A stretch of 64,000 bases of DNA, taken from contig JABARV010000018.1 in assembly GCA_019186965.1 (NCBI GenBank), forward strand, positions 1 through 64,000, read 5' to 3'. The first letter of the stretch is position 1, and each line of letters begins with the position of its first letter. The notes beneath the pieces are model-generated. The model saw nothing but the letters and a program-made list of their open reading frames with translations. It was not told the origin of the DNA and did no database searches. Below are positions 33,786-42,891 of this stretch, piece by piece. The stretch comes from Turneriella sp. GTDB taxonomy: Bacteria > Spirochaetota > Leptospiria > Turneriellales > Turneriellaceae. The position numbers and the translations under genes are program-made.

Positions 33786-36515
33786 TCAAAAGCGGCGGTC
33801 GCCGATACCAAACACAAATTCAAAACCGCTTTGATCTGGGTGGTTTATAAACCAACCTGCGTGTTCATCCCATAGAAGCCTTTTCGCTAAATAAATGCGC
33901 AGCGGCAGAATGGGAATTTGGAGTCGAAAACCAAAACCCCAACTATAACGAAAATAACCCAAAGAAAAATTACGTGCGTTAAGACTCGAATCGTTGTACG
34001 CTTGGACAAGCGTGGGTTGCGCAGACGCAGCAAACGCGTATTCTGATGGATTTTGGTAGAGAGCGCCTGCGTCGAAAAAAAGTACAAGCCAAAAAAGAGA
34101 AGGCTCCACCGGAACGCGTATCTCCGATCCGAAAAGAACGCGGTGGCTTCCCCCGTTTCTCCACGTTGCTCCTGCTTGGTCGGTATTTCCATTCTTGTCA
34201 ATACCGTAAAAACTATCAAAGAGAGTCCATCCGCGCAAGCTCTCGTACCCACCTAAGAAAAGCCTGTCTTGGTATTCGACATAAGGGTTAACGGAATTAT
34301 TTTGACTTCCCCAGAAAGGCGAGGTAGGCTGCGTAAATGTTGCAGACGCACGTATCTCTTGCACGATACGCCAACGGCGTAGAACATTTTTACGAATCAT
34401 ATTGAAGAAAGTAAAGTCCATCATCCACCAAAAAAAATCTACCTGCGGATAATACCGCATAAAGTGGTCTTGCCCACCTAAAATGTTACCCACAAAATCG
34501 TGAGAGAGTTCAAAACGCAAGCCACGCGTTGTATTAAAAATATTATCGCGGTTATCGTAGTAAATACCGTTGGTGATCATATTTTTAAACTGCCAACCGC
34601 GTTGCACCAAAAGAAAAACAGAATCGTCAACCATACTCGACGCATTTGCTGCAACAGAAACCTGCGGCGAATACCTGTGGTAATGCCCCCAGTTGACCAA
34701 GAAGCGGTGGCCGATACCAATAGTAAACCCGACTGTATTGAGGTTGTATGTAGACGATTCGTCATTGGTTGCAATATTAATGGACCCCGCAAGTACACGA
34801 CGGCTAATATAAAATGCAGAAAGCGAAAGCGACCAAGGCTTATCGAAAAGCCACGGCTCTGTCCACGACGCTTCGAGCATTGTACGCAAAGGACCAAACT
34901 CTACACGCCCCGAAATACGTTGCCCTGTTCCGTTAAGGTTGTTTTCTGCAACTTCGGTAAAAATAGAAAACCCTGTATTTGTGCCATACCCTCCCCCCAA
35001 GGAAATGGTTCCCGTGGGTTGCTCTTCTACATCGATGACAAGGTTCATTTTACCTTCGGCAGACCCGGGGCGTGCATCAACATTTACTTCTTTAAAAAAT
35101 TGTAAGTTCATGACGCGTTCGCGTGAACGCTGCACAAGTTCAGAATTGAAAAGTTCTCCTTCTTTAACCAAAAGCTCTCGACGGATAACTTTATCAAGAG
35201 TTTTTTTGTTACCCTTAACGATAATGTTCTCGATGTAACCTTTGTCCCCTTCGGCGATGGTAAAGCGCGTGTGTATAAATTTTTTACCGCGCAATTCTGG
35301 ATTATTTTTTAGTACTTTAGTAAGCCTATCCAAGTTATAGTAGTCGATTTTATTTTTTTCTGCTTCTTTCTGTTGTGGGGAATTACGTTTTTCCTCGATT
35401 GCTTCTTCGGTTAAAAGAATAATTGTCCGTTCGGGTTGTACACGTGCGTAAATATACCCTTCTTGCGAATAGAGGTAGTTTACAACGCCACGGTCACGCA
35501 TAAATTTACCGTAATCAAAAACTGTCCCCACATCGCTTCGCGTGTACTCAAAAAATTCTTCGACATGGTCTTTACTAAAAAGCTGTTTTTTTGTCGTTGG
35601 GTTAAGAAATCTTTCGTCCCATTCAAGGTCGTAACCGTCAAAAAAGTATTGTTCCCCTTCTTTAACTTTGTACGTGATTACAATAACACGCTCTTCCTGT
35701 GTTTTTGGATTTTTCCAGCGGTAGTCGTACCGTGCGTCTTCTAGCTCAACATCTAAAAACCCCTGTGTCTTATAGAACTCAAGAATAGCATTTTTATCTT
35801 TTTCAAAAGTTTCGCTTTTGAAGGTTCCATCCGCAATAAACCCGTCTTCTTCCAATTCCATAATCGAACGTACGTCTTCGGGGTCGACCTTCGTTACGCC
35901 TACAAGGTTAATTTTGGCAATTTTTATTTGCTCACCTTCATCGACGACAAACGTGATGCTGATTGTATTTTTCTCCTTATCGATTTCGCTACGCCGCACG
36001 CGTACGCTCGCATTAAATAACCCTTTTTCACGGTACTTACCGATAATTTTTTGTATCGAATCAGAAAGTTTACGTTCGGTAAAAATATCGTCTTCTTTAA
36101 GTGGAATTGCCTGCTGGACATCCGTTGCAGAAAGTTCTTCAAGCCCAAGAAAGCCAATTTCGCGCACACGTGGACGCTCCTCCAAAATAAACGTGAGCGA
36201 TACGCCCCCTTCGACTTCTTCTCCTTCGACGCGCACGTACGCAAAAGAACCTTCGCTAAAAAGTGCCTTTATATCGCCGTTCAAAAGGGGCAATGTAAGA
36301 ACCTGCCCTTCTTTCACTTGGATTATATCTCGGTAGAGGGTATCTCGCGAAACGTGGATATTCCCTTTAAAGGCAATACTCATAATTTTTTTGCCAATAA
36401 AACGCTCTGCCTGCGCGTAAAGGCTCAAATGCGTTGAAACCGCGAAAAACAAAGCCATAAAAAAGGCTGATATGGGAATCCAAGAGGATTTAGTAAATTG
36501 TACTATTTTACGCAA
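33786..36515 (-). CDS. bamA: Outer-membrane assembly factor BamA (Omp85)
   Basis: BamA folds barrel proteins into the outer membrane. The 909-residue protein has a signal peptide (cut near SLYAQA), about five POTRA domains (about residues 40-470, e.g. ISITFVVDEGEQIKIAKINLVG and FTIAEGDKGYIENIIVKGNKKT), then a 16-strand barrel with LGGGYGTNTGFS. The conserved loop-6 VRGF-like motif reads LRGW (GGYESLRGW), and the final strand ends FVFGIGDRRF. The start is a TTG; no better upstream codon gives a full signal peptide. Confidence 0.93.
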   Translation of the reverse strand: MRKIVQFTKSSWIPISAFFMALFFAVSTHLSLYAQAERFIGKKIMSIAFKGNIHVSRDTLYRDIIQVKEGQVLTLPLLNGDIKALFSEGSFAYVRVEGEEVEGGVSLTFILEERPRVREIGFLGLEELSATDVQQAIPLKEDDIFTERKLSDSIQKIIGKYREKGLFNASVRVRRSEIDKEKNTISITFVVDEGEQIKIAKINLVGVTKVDPEDVRSIMELEEDGFIADGTFKSETFEKDKNAILEFYKTQGFLDVELEDARYDYRWKNPKTQEERVIVITYKVKEGEQYFFDGYDLEWDERFLNPTTKKQLFSKDHVEEFFEYTRSDVGTVFDYGKFMRDRGVVNYLYSQEGYIYARVQPERTIILLTEEAIEEKRNSPQQKEAEKNKIDYYNLDRLTKVLKNNPELRGKKFIHTRFTIAEGDKGYIENIIVKGNKKTLDKVIRRELLVKEGELFNSELVQRSRERVMNLQFFKEVNVDARPGSAEGKMNLVIDVEEQPTGTISLGGGYGTNTGFSIFTEVAENNLNGTGQRISGRVEFGPLRTMLEASWTEPWLFDKPWSLSLSAFYISRRVLAGSINIATNDESSTYNLNTVGFTIGIGHRFLVNWGHYHRYSPQVSVAANASSMVDDSVFLLVQRGWQFKNMITNGIYYDNRDNIFNTTRGLRFELSHDFVGNILGGQDHFMRYYPQVDFFWWMMDFTFFNMIRKNVLRRWRIVQEIRASATFTQPTSPFWGSQNNSVNPYVEYQDRLFLGGYESLRGWTLFDSFYGIDKNGNTDQAGATWRNGGSHRVLFGSEIRVPVEPSLFWLVLFFDAGALYQNPSEYAFAASAQPTLVQAYNDSSLNARNFSLGYFRYSWGFGFRLQIPILPLRIYLAKRLLWDEHAGWFINHPDQSGFEFVFGIGDRRF

Positions 36516-36580
36516 GAGAACCTAAACCAGAACTTTGTCGAAAACCTTTTTTCGAGAGAGGGCGTCAACGCTTCGATAAG

Positions 36581-36736
36581 GGACGCGCGATATATCAGGT
36601 GGGGACAATAGTTTTTTCTAATACACTCTGATGGGTGTTAATGGCAAAAGCCTCGCAATTTGAAGACAAATTGCTGCTAAAGCGGTGAAGACACCTGCTT
36701 TTGCCATTAACACCCCCACCTGATATATCGTGCGCC
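36581..36736. mobile_element. 156-bp palindromic miniature element with 10-bp target duplication
   Basis: CTTCGATAAG occurs directly before (36571-36580) and directly after (36737-36746) the element. Its ends share CGATATATCAGGTGGGG in inverted order, and a second inverted pair, GGGTGTTAATGGCAAAAGC, lies inside, with a CAAATTG loop region. No coding capacity is visible. The 266-bp gap between bamA and the acyltransferase gene consists mostly of this element. It shares no ends with the other palindromic elements in the window, so it is a separate family. Confidence 0.9.
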
Positions 36737-36781
36737 CTTCGATAAGACTTGACGTTCGTAATAATTACGCGCCTTTGCTCT

Positions 36782-38059
36782 ATGGCTAAAATTGCAGTAA
36801 TGACACAGCTTTCCCCTACAATGAAAGAAGGAGTTTTTGTCGACTGGCAAAAAAGCGAAGGCGATACGGTTAAACCCGGCGACATTCTCGCTTCGATTGA
36901 AACCGATAAAGCGGTAATGGAATTAGAGGCATTTGATGGAGGAATGTTGCTCAAAAAAATAGCAGCCAAGGGAGATAAAATTCCCGTAGGTGGAGCTATT
37001 GGGGTTATAGGCGCAAAGGACGAAAATATCGAAAACCTTCTAAAGGAAATCCAAAGCCATACTTTAAACCCCTCCCCCCTCCCAAAAACCGAGGAGCAAA
37101 AAATAATCCCCGATGCTAAAAATGCAAACACCGGTCCATCCACCCTTGTAACGCCGCAGCAACTGGCCACCCCCTCTAATGTTACCGGCCGCACCAAAGC
37201 CTCGCCGCTTGCTAAAAAAATTGCTGCACAGGAAGGAATTACTCTGGAAAAAATCCACGGCTCGGGTCCTGGCGGGCGCATTGTAAGCCGCGATTTGGTA
37301 TCCCACCAAAATACAACGCCAACACCACTGGGTACAAGGGTTCCCGACACACGTATCGAAATTACTCCGATGCGTAAAACGATTGCCGAAAGGCTTTCCA
37401 TTGCAAAGCAAACTGTTCCCCACTTTTATCTATCGCGTACGCTAAATGCAACACGCCTTTTAAGAGTGCGCCAAGAAATAAACGCAGCCCTCGCAAATTT
37501 TTTGCCGGAAGAAAGGTTACAAAACGGCTATCCTGAAAAAATTTCTGTGAACGATTTCATCCTAACCGCCGTCGCGCAAAGCCTCAAAATGCATCCCGAA
37601 TTTTTAAGGCAATGGAATGGGGATAGTATTTTAAAACGTGGCAATATAGACGTCGGTTTTGCGGTAAGTTTAGACGATGGACTCATTACTCCTGTTATCC
37701 GAAACGCAGACGTGCATAATCTTTTTACAACTGCATCTTTAGCGCGAGAATTGGGAAACCGTGCGCGGGCGCGAAAACTTAAAATAGAAGAATACACCGA
37801 CGGCGTTTTTACCGTTACCAATTTGGGGATGTTGGCTGTAACTTCTTTTGACGCAATTATCAACACTCCCGAATCGGCTATTCTTGCGGTGGGGACAAAT
37901 GAGAGACGCCCCTACGAAGGAGAAAATGGCGGATTACTTTTTGGCGATTTTTTAACGCTTAACTTGGCGTGCGACCACCGGGTTATCGACGGAGCGACAG
38001 GTGCAAAATTTTTAATTACCTTAACGCGGTTTTTAGAAAACCCAGGGTTAATACGCTAA
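36782..38059 (+). CDS. Dihydrolipoamide acyltransferase (E2) of a 2-oxoacid dehydrogenase complex
   Basis: A 425-residue E2: one lipoyl domain (residues 1-80, lipoyl Lys K43 in ETDKAVME), an alanine/proline-poor linker, an E3-binding domain (about 138-172, ASPLAKKIAAQEG...GSGPGGRI) and the catalytic domain ending with HRVIDGATGAKF (H-x3-D-G). It transfers the acyl group to CoA; pyruvate is the likely substrate because of the KIAVMTQLSPTM start, seen in PdhC-type proteins. E1 and E3 genes are not adjacent, which is unusual. An ATG 34 bases after the target duplication of the palindromic element begins the gene. Confidence 0.88.
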   Translation: MAKIAVMTQLSPTMKEGVFVDWQKSEGDTVKPGDILASIETDKAVMELEAFDGGMLLKKIAAKGDKIPVGGAIGVIGAKDENIENLLKEIQSHTLNPSPLPKTEEQKIIPDAKNANTGPSTLVTPQQLATPSNVTGRTKASPLAKKIAAQEGITLEKIHGSGPGGRIVSRDLVSHQNTTPTPLGTRVPDTRIEITPMRKTIAERLSIAKQTVPHFYLSRTLNATRLLRVRQEINAALANFLPEERLQNGYPEKISVNDFILTAVAQSLKMHPEFLRQWNGDSILKRGNIDVGFAVSLDDGLITPVIRNADVHNLFTTASLARELGNRARARKLKIEEYTDGVFTVTNLGMLAVTSFDAIINTPESAILAVGTNERRPYEGENGGLLFGDFLTLNLACDHRVIDGATGAKFLITLTRFLENPGLIR

Positions 38060-38071
38060 AAGTTTGGAAAC

Positions 38072-38290
38072 CTAGTCTTTCCACTGGATACATTCACCAG
38101 GGCAATCGTCGATAGATTCCTGCACCTTCGTGTAATCTTCTTCGGCAACAACGGCATCATTAACATTTGCGCCATCGTTGTGTGTTTCTGCAAGATCGTC
38201 ACTATCCATGCGAAAATATTTAGGGAGCGTGTCGGAACAAAGACTACAGCTCGTGCAATCGTCTTTAATGATATGGACTTTCCTGCTCAT
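38072..38290 (-). CDS. Single-cluster [4Fe-4S] ferredoxin
   Basis: A 72-residue electron carrier. One cluster motif is visible: C-TS-C-SL-C (three Cys spaced CxxCxxC around residues 12-18) with the fourth Cys in DDCPGECIQW near the end; one more Cys follows. The acidic middle (DDLAETHNDGANVNDAV) resembles the Thermotoga-type ferredoxins. It converges on the acyltransferase gene 12 bases away, and could accept electrons from oxidoreductases, but no partner is nearby. Confidence 0.88.
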   Translation of the reverse strand: MSRKVHIIKDDCTSCSLCSDTLPKYFRMDSDDLAETHNDGANVNDAVVAEEDYTKVQESIDDCPGECIQWKD

Positions 38291-38337
38291 TTCGTCGAAG
38301 ACAAAATTTTAGATACCGCGTCAATCTTGTCCTATGT

Positions 38338-38585
38338 GGGTAGGCCGGAACTCGCGAAGCCAAGATAGAGAGCAAATTTTTCGCACATTTTGAGGCGCGG
38401 TTCGTTCAAAAATACGAAATTTTGCACAAATTCCAATAGCGTGCAGAGCAAATCGGCAACGATTTGCCGTCGGCCAAAGCGCCGCCGCCCTCACGGCGTT
38501 GCACGCCGCTTTGGCGGAGGAATTTGTGCAAAATAGCGATTCAAAATGTGCGGAAAATTTGCCTCAGCGAGTTCCAGCCTACCCG
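38338..38585. mobile_element. Palindromic miniature element 2 at the 3' end of the phosphatase gene
   Basis: The ends are an 18-bp inverted repeat with one mismatch (GGGTAGGCCGGAACTCGC at 38338-38355 and its partner at 38567-38584). Flanks CCTATGT and CCTATAT suggest a 7-bp target duplication with one change. Inside are hairpins (GCAAATCG/CGATTTGC; CCAAAGCG/CGCTTTGG). A 25-base stretch at 38514-38538 is identical, inverted, to 30491-30515 of element 1a, and 38397-38432 resembles 30556-30591. The element fills most of the gap between the ferredoxin and phosphatase genes. Confidence 0.8.
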
Positions 38586-40852
38586 CCTATATCTACACTT
38601 TTCAAAAAACTATCTAAATGTGCCGCATTTTTTTGAATTTCTGCGTTTTCTGGGTCTAAAGAAAGCGCCTTTTCCATAGCGTACCTTGCACTCGCGTATT
38701 TACCGACGTTGAGCGACGCTATTGATAAATTGTTGAATGCAAGCGCATAATTGCCGCGTAAATTAACCGCTTCACGCGCATATTTTTCCGCGTTGATAAA
38801 ACTCTTTTTAAGAATCGCAATTGAACTTAAATAGTAAAAAATTTCAGCATCTTGCCGGTTAAGCTCGAGTGACAACTTCAAGTACCGTTCTGCCGCCTCA
38901 ATGTTGCCAAGGTCAAAATGTACTACCGCTGCCGTTTTAAGCGCAGAGAGATTTTTTCCATAAAGCCCAATTGCGTTATCCAAAATTTTTATTCCTTCCT
39001 TGGCGTTCCCAGCTTCGATAAGGCGGTTTGCACTCGCAACAAGGCGTAGAAATTCTGAGTATTCGGGATTTACTTCGACCATAAGGAGTGAAATATCGTC
39101 GTTGGGCTGAGTTCCTTCGGAAAATTTGAATACTTCCCCCACTACATAAGAGATTACTTCTTCGGCAGGAAGGCGGCTTGAATCTTTTAACAGTTCATCA
39201 AAGCGTAGATTCCCAAATTCTTCTCCTTCTTTATTTCTTATTTCGATAAGTCCATCTGTATAAAGAAAAAGACGATCCCCTGCGTTAAGCCTTCCTGCTT
39301 TTTCTGCATAACTTTCGTTTGCTTCGCTCATTGCTCCGACAAAAAGGCCAGCGGTATCTAGCGATTCTATTTGCACGACTGGAGAATTTTCTTCTACATC
39401 CTCTTTATTTAAATCTGGCTCTGGTGTTTTTCGAATAATTTTTGCGTGTTGGTGCGACGCGTTGCCAAAAAGGAATTGGTGCGTATCGTCGATTGTTAAA
39501 TAAAACGCGGTTAGATAGTCCTGTGTTGTTACAATTTCCAAAAGTTGGTTATTGACTTCACGAAAAGTCTGTACCGGCGAATGTGTGTTTTGTGCAGCGC
39601 GGGCAAACGCTACTTTTGCCATCGTCGTTATAAGCGCAGCAGGAACTCCATGCCCCGATACATCGGCCATAAGAATTCCCAGGCGGTTACCTTGCGCAGG
39701 AAATACATCGTAGTAGTCTCCCGAGACTTTTTCCATCGGTAAATAGTAGCTCGAAAATTTTAACCCATTCCATTCTTCAATTCTTGTTGGGATAATCCCT
39801 TTTTGTATCTCTGCCGCAAAATCTAACTCCATTTGGATAAGGCGGTCCTTTTCATTGAGAGCCTCGTTCGCCGCAGTTAACTCAACGGTGCGTTGCTCTA
39901 CTTTTTGCTCCAGGTTATGCTGGTAATCTCGAATGGTACTCATCGCGGTGTTTAACCCAGTTGCAACATTGATGAACTCAGCATCGAGAGCTTCTGGAAA
40001 AAGCATCGTATGCTTCCCTTCGTGGATACCTTGCGCAGTTTCGCCGATTTCACGTAATGCCTGTAAAATAACAGAAAAAAGCATGAATGCCATTGCAGCC
40101 GCAATAGCAACCGCAAAAAGAGAAAAACGCACAAGAACAGAGAAACTAACCTCGTAATAAATCATAAAGTTCGCGACGAATAACGTTGCAACCATTATAG
40201 ATATAAAAAAGAGAACCTTTGAGCGCACCGTCGAAAGCGAAATTTCCTTAAATTCTACTTTCTTTGCATACATTATTTCTTTAACGCGGCGGCGCATTTG
40301 CCCTGTTACAATTTCCGTAATAATTGCTGTGTACCCGCCGTGGATAAAAGCGGCAACGACGGCGATTACTCCAACTTGCACGAGGTTTGCGACGGGAAAA
40401 TTTTGGTAGAGTACTAAATAAATCGCCATCACTAAAATTATTATAAGTACCATTGCCACCGACATAAGAACGTTGTCGCGAGGTAAATAGCACAACCTAT
40501 GGTAGAGTGTTCGGTATTCGTCGGCGTTTAGGTTATCTTTAACCTCTACGCTAAACCACGACGCGCCGCGTACAATCGACCGGTTTAGAATCCGCATAGA
40601 TTTCGTTACACCACTAAAACCGATTTTGTGGAGTAACCCAAACCAAACCCCATGCGTAAATACCGTGATTGTTGCTGTTGTTGCGACCACGGCAAGTAAC
40701 TCGGTAAATGCCGGTAATTTAAGTGTATAGCTAAAATAAATAACGAAAACAAAGGTGATAATTGCGGCATAAAATGCGCTCGACGCAGCGCTTGCGCCGT
40801 ACGAAACCGTATTTGAAATAAAGTAGATCCCCTTGAGAAAAAGCTGGCGCAT
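38579..40852 (-). CDS. Membrane SpoIIE/RsbU-type serine phosphatase with TPR tail
   Basis: A 757-residue signalling protein. About six N-terminal membrane helices (residues 20-265) are followed by a HAMP-like and coiled-coil linker (about 270-345, ending TVELTAANEAL), a PP2C/SpoIIE phosphatase domain (about 350-590, GDYYDVFPAQGNRLGILMADVSGHG with the metal Asp, and later NDDISLLMVEV), then four TPR-like repeats to the end. Such enzymes dephosphorylate anti-anti-sigma factors. The stop codon TAG lies within the terminal repeat of a mobile element, so the original C-terminus may have been longer. Confidence 0.85.
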   Translation of the reverse strand: MRQLFLKGIYFISNTVSYGASAASSAFYAAIITFVFVIYFSYTLKLPAFTELLAVVATTATITVFTHGVWFGLLHKIGFSGVTKSMRILNRSIVRGASWFSVEVKDNLNADEYRTLYHRLCYLPRDNVLMSVAMVLIIILVMAIYLVLYQNFPVANLVQVGVIAVVAAFIHGGYTAIITEIVTGQMRRRVKEIMYAKKVEFKEISLSTVRSKVLFFISIMVATLFVANFMIYYEVSFSVLVRFSLFAVAIAAAMAFMLFSVILQALREIGETAQGIHEGKHTMLFPEALDAEFINVATGLNTAMSTIRDYQHNLEQKVEQRTVELTAANEALNEKDRLIQMELDFAAEIQKGIIPTRIEEWNGLKFSSYYLPMEKVSGDYYDVFPAQGNRLGILMADVSGHGVPAALITTMAKVAFARAAQNTHSPVQTFREVNNQLLEIVTTQDYLTAFYLTIDDTHQFLFGNASHQHAKIIRKTPEPDLNKEDVEENSPVVQIESLDTAGLFVGAMSEANESYAEKAGRLNAGDRLFLYTDGLIEIRNKEGEEFGNLRFDELLKDSSRLPAEEVISYVVGEVFKFSEGTQPNDDISLLMVEVNPEYSEFLRLVASANRLIEAGNAKEGIKILDNAIGLYGKNLSALKTAAVVHFDLGNIEAAERYLKLSLELNRQDAEIFYYLSSIAILKKSFINAEKYAREAVNLRGNYALAFNNLSIASLNVGKYASARYAMEKALSLDPENAEIQKNAAHLDSFLKSVDIGG

Positions 40853-40858
40853 CTTATA

Positions 40859-42328
40859 CTATACCCTACCATTATCGGCTTCGTGAGAAGTCAACCTAAC
40901 ATTGGTAAATTCAGGCAAAGGTTGCAAAGCAACCTTTGCCTGAGTATTAAATGCAGCTAAGCGTTCGTGAGAAGCGACCACAAGTGCCGACTGGCTAGGA
41001 ATTTTTGTGAGATGCGATAAGACCAATGCAAACATTTTTTCGCTTAACGCAAGAAATCCCTCGTCGATGAGATAAAGTGGTGCGGGCAACAAAAATGCAC
41101 GGGCAAAAAGAACGCGCGTTTTTTCTCCTTCTGAAAGCGTGTTAAAGCGACGCGGCAAAAAATCCACGAGCTGAAAACTTTCGATAATGGCGTTGCTCTC
41201 CTTAGGAAGCTCTACGGCATAATCGTAAATCGACATCGAATAGCGCGAAGCAAACACGTCGCGCACCGTCATCTCTGGTGGGTAATACGTAAAATGCTGC
41301 GCGGACACGTATGCGATGCGCGCCCAAAGCGTACTTTTCTCCTCGTGCTGAAGGGCGCCCTTAAAATGCAAATGCCCCTTACCCCACACAGGGTAAAAAT
41401 CGCCGTGCAGGATGCGCAACAGCGTTGTTTTTCCCGAACCATTGGGACCGGTGACGAGCCAACGGTCGCCTTCACGGAGGGTGAAGTTTAAGTCCTTAAA
41501 AATGAGGGTAAAGTCATGGTAAAAATCAGCGTTTTGGATTTCTACCAGCGTGTTTTGTGAAGTGCAGTGAGGGGGGTGTCTAAAAAGTCCCAGATCTGTT
41601 GCAGGGCGACGTACAGCTAAGCCCTGTTTTTCCATAGCTACAACACGCCCCTCGGCTACGCGCCATACCCGATTGTACCCCATCGCCTCTGTACGTTCCC
41701 TATCGTGCTCGGCAAAAACAACCGCCGACGGTGCTATCAAGTTTTGGATGAACGCGACAACTTTTTGTACCGCTTCGGGAGCTAATGAATTTAATACTTC
41801 ATCAAAAAGGTATAGCCGCCTCTCGTGGAGCACCATCCGTGCGAGTGTGCAAAGCCGCATCTCACCTAAAGAAAGCGTACGCACCAAACGATTCTCTAAA
41901 TACTCCAGAGAAAAAATTGACAGTGCCGCTCTAACTTTTGGGACGTCGAACGCTTCTACCTCCCGATAGAGGAAATCCTGGCCATCCAGATGGCCTAGCA
42001 AAAATTCACGCACCGTGCTCTTGTGATGGATTTTTTTAAGCCGCTCGTCTTCGTCGCGGCTGATGAGTGCAATGTTTTTACGCGCTTGCCGGAAATCAAC
42101 TGCCGGTGGAGCATCCCACGCATACGCGCGTGTGCCGGTGTTGTTGTGCGGATGGAGACGCCCCGCCATGAGCAACAGCAACGAGCTTTTGCCAGCGCCG
42201 TTTTCTCCTTCTAAATGGACGCGATCGCCTTCAAAAACGGAAAGCGTTACCCCACCCAGAAGCTCTTTTCCGGCACGTGCGAGGGTGACACCGGTGAACG
42301 AAAGGAGAGGGAGGGGATCGTCGCTCAA
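40859..42328 (-). CDS. Fused double ABC ATPase (ModF-like)
   Basis: Two ATPase domains in one 489-residue chain. Domain 1 has Walker A EGENGAGKSS, signature LSLGE and Walker B LYLFDEVLNSL; domain 2 has GPNGSGKTT, LSEGE and LYLIDEGFLAL. Both switch histidines are present (EHDRE and SHERL). This matches the ModF/PhrA group and also double ATPases that energise ECF-type importers. The TTG start follows immediately after the upstream membrane-protein gene, so these two genes form a unit. No other permease gene is adjacent. Confidence 0.8.
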   Translation of the reverse strand: MSDDPLPLLSFTGVTLARAGKELLGGVTLSVFEGDRVHLEGENGAGKSSLLLLMAGRLHPHNNTGTRAYAWDAPPAVDFRQARKNIALISRDEDERLKKIHHKSTVREFLLGHLDGQDFLYREVEAFDVPKVRAALSIFSLEYLENRLVRTLSLGEMRLCTLARMVLHERRLYLFDEVLNSLAPEAVQKVVAFIQNLIAPSAVVFAEHDRERTEAMGYNRVWRVAEGRVVAMEKQGLAVRRPATDLGLFRHPPHCTSQNTLVEIQNADFYHDFTLIFKDLNFTLREGDRWLVTGPNGSGKTTLLRILHGDFYPVWGKGHLHFKGALQHEEKSTLWARIAYVSAQHFTYYPPEMTVRDVFASRYSMSIYDYAVELPKESNAIIESFQLVDFLPRRFNTLSEGEKTRVLFARAFLLPAPLYLIDEGFLALSEKMFALVLSHLTKIPSQSALVVASHERLAAFNTQAKVALQPLPEFTNVRLTSHEADNGRV

Positions 42329-42850
42329 CTACGTTGCATTCGCCGTCGACGCTGTAAATCTCCGCTTTACGAAAAAATAATACAGTGTAAAAAGTGAACC
42401 ACTAAAAACTAAATCCCCCGCCAGAGAATTTTTGAAAAACGGGAGCGCCATAGTATAACAGGTGAGAAGCCCTTCAAGAGTATAGGGATACATACCGGTC
42501 ATTAAAAAGACACCGAAGTTGGTAATAATAAAGAAGAGAACGCTACCGCTTATTGCCATCGCTGCAATTTTAAGCGGTGAGCGTTTTTCACGCAAGAAAA
42601 AGCCCAAAACACCTGCCAATGCCATCGAAGCATAGACAAAAGGGAGGGTTGAATGGAGACCCAAAAAAATATCGGACACTGCCATCGCTAAAATTGCAAC
42701 AGCGATACCGAGGTAACGGTTAAAGAACACCGCTGCGCCAAAAAGGGCAACGCTCATCACCGGTGAAAAATTCATCGGATGCGAAAAAAAGCGTGTCGCT
42801 GCGACGGCAGCGATAAGACCAAGAACAACGAGAACATTTCGTGCTTTCAT
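42329..42850 (-). CDS. DUF6580-like small membrane protein, possible ECF S-component
   Basis: A 173-residue protein with about five to six membrane helices and a conserved R-F-F-SHPMNFSPVMSVALFGAAVFF segment near the N-terminus, as in DUF6580/QueT-like substrate-binding components of ECF transporters. It directly precedes the double ABC ATPase gene (TAG then TTG). A vitamin or metal importer made of this protein and the ATPase is an inference; the usual T-component is missing. Confidence 0.65.
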   Translation of the reverse strand: MKARNVLVVLGLIAAVAATRFFSHPMNFSPVMSVALFGAAVFFNRYLGIAVAILAMAVSDIFLGLHSTLPFVYASMALAGVLGFFLREKRSPLKIAAMAISGSVLFFIITNFGVFLMTGMYPYTLEGLLTCYTMALPFFKNSLAGDLVFSGSLFTLYYFFVKRRFTASTANAT

Positions 42851-42891
42851 GCTTCAGCTTTAAGGAAAGAAAGAGGCCGTCAAGGTGAATA

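Noticed and set aside
36595-37401. A 268-codon minus-strand frame opposite the acyltransferase gene
   Set aside because: It overlaps a clear E2 gene and the mobile element, and its translation has no recognisable features.
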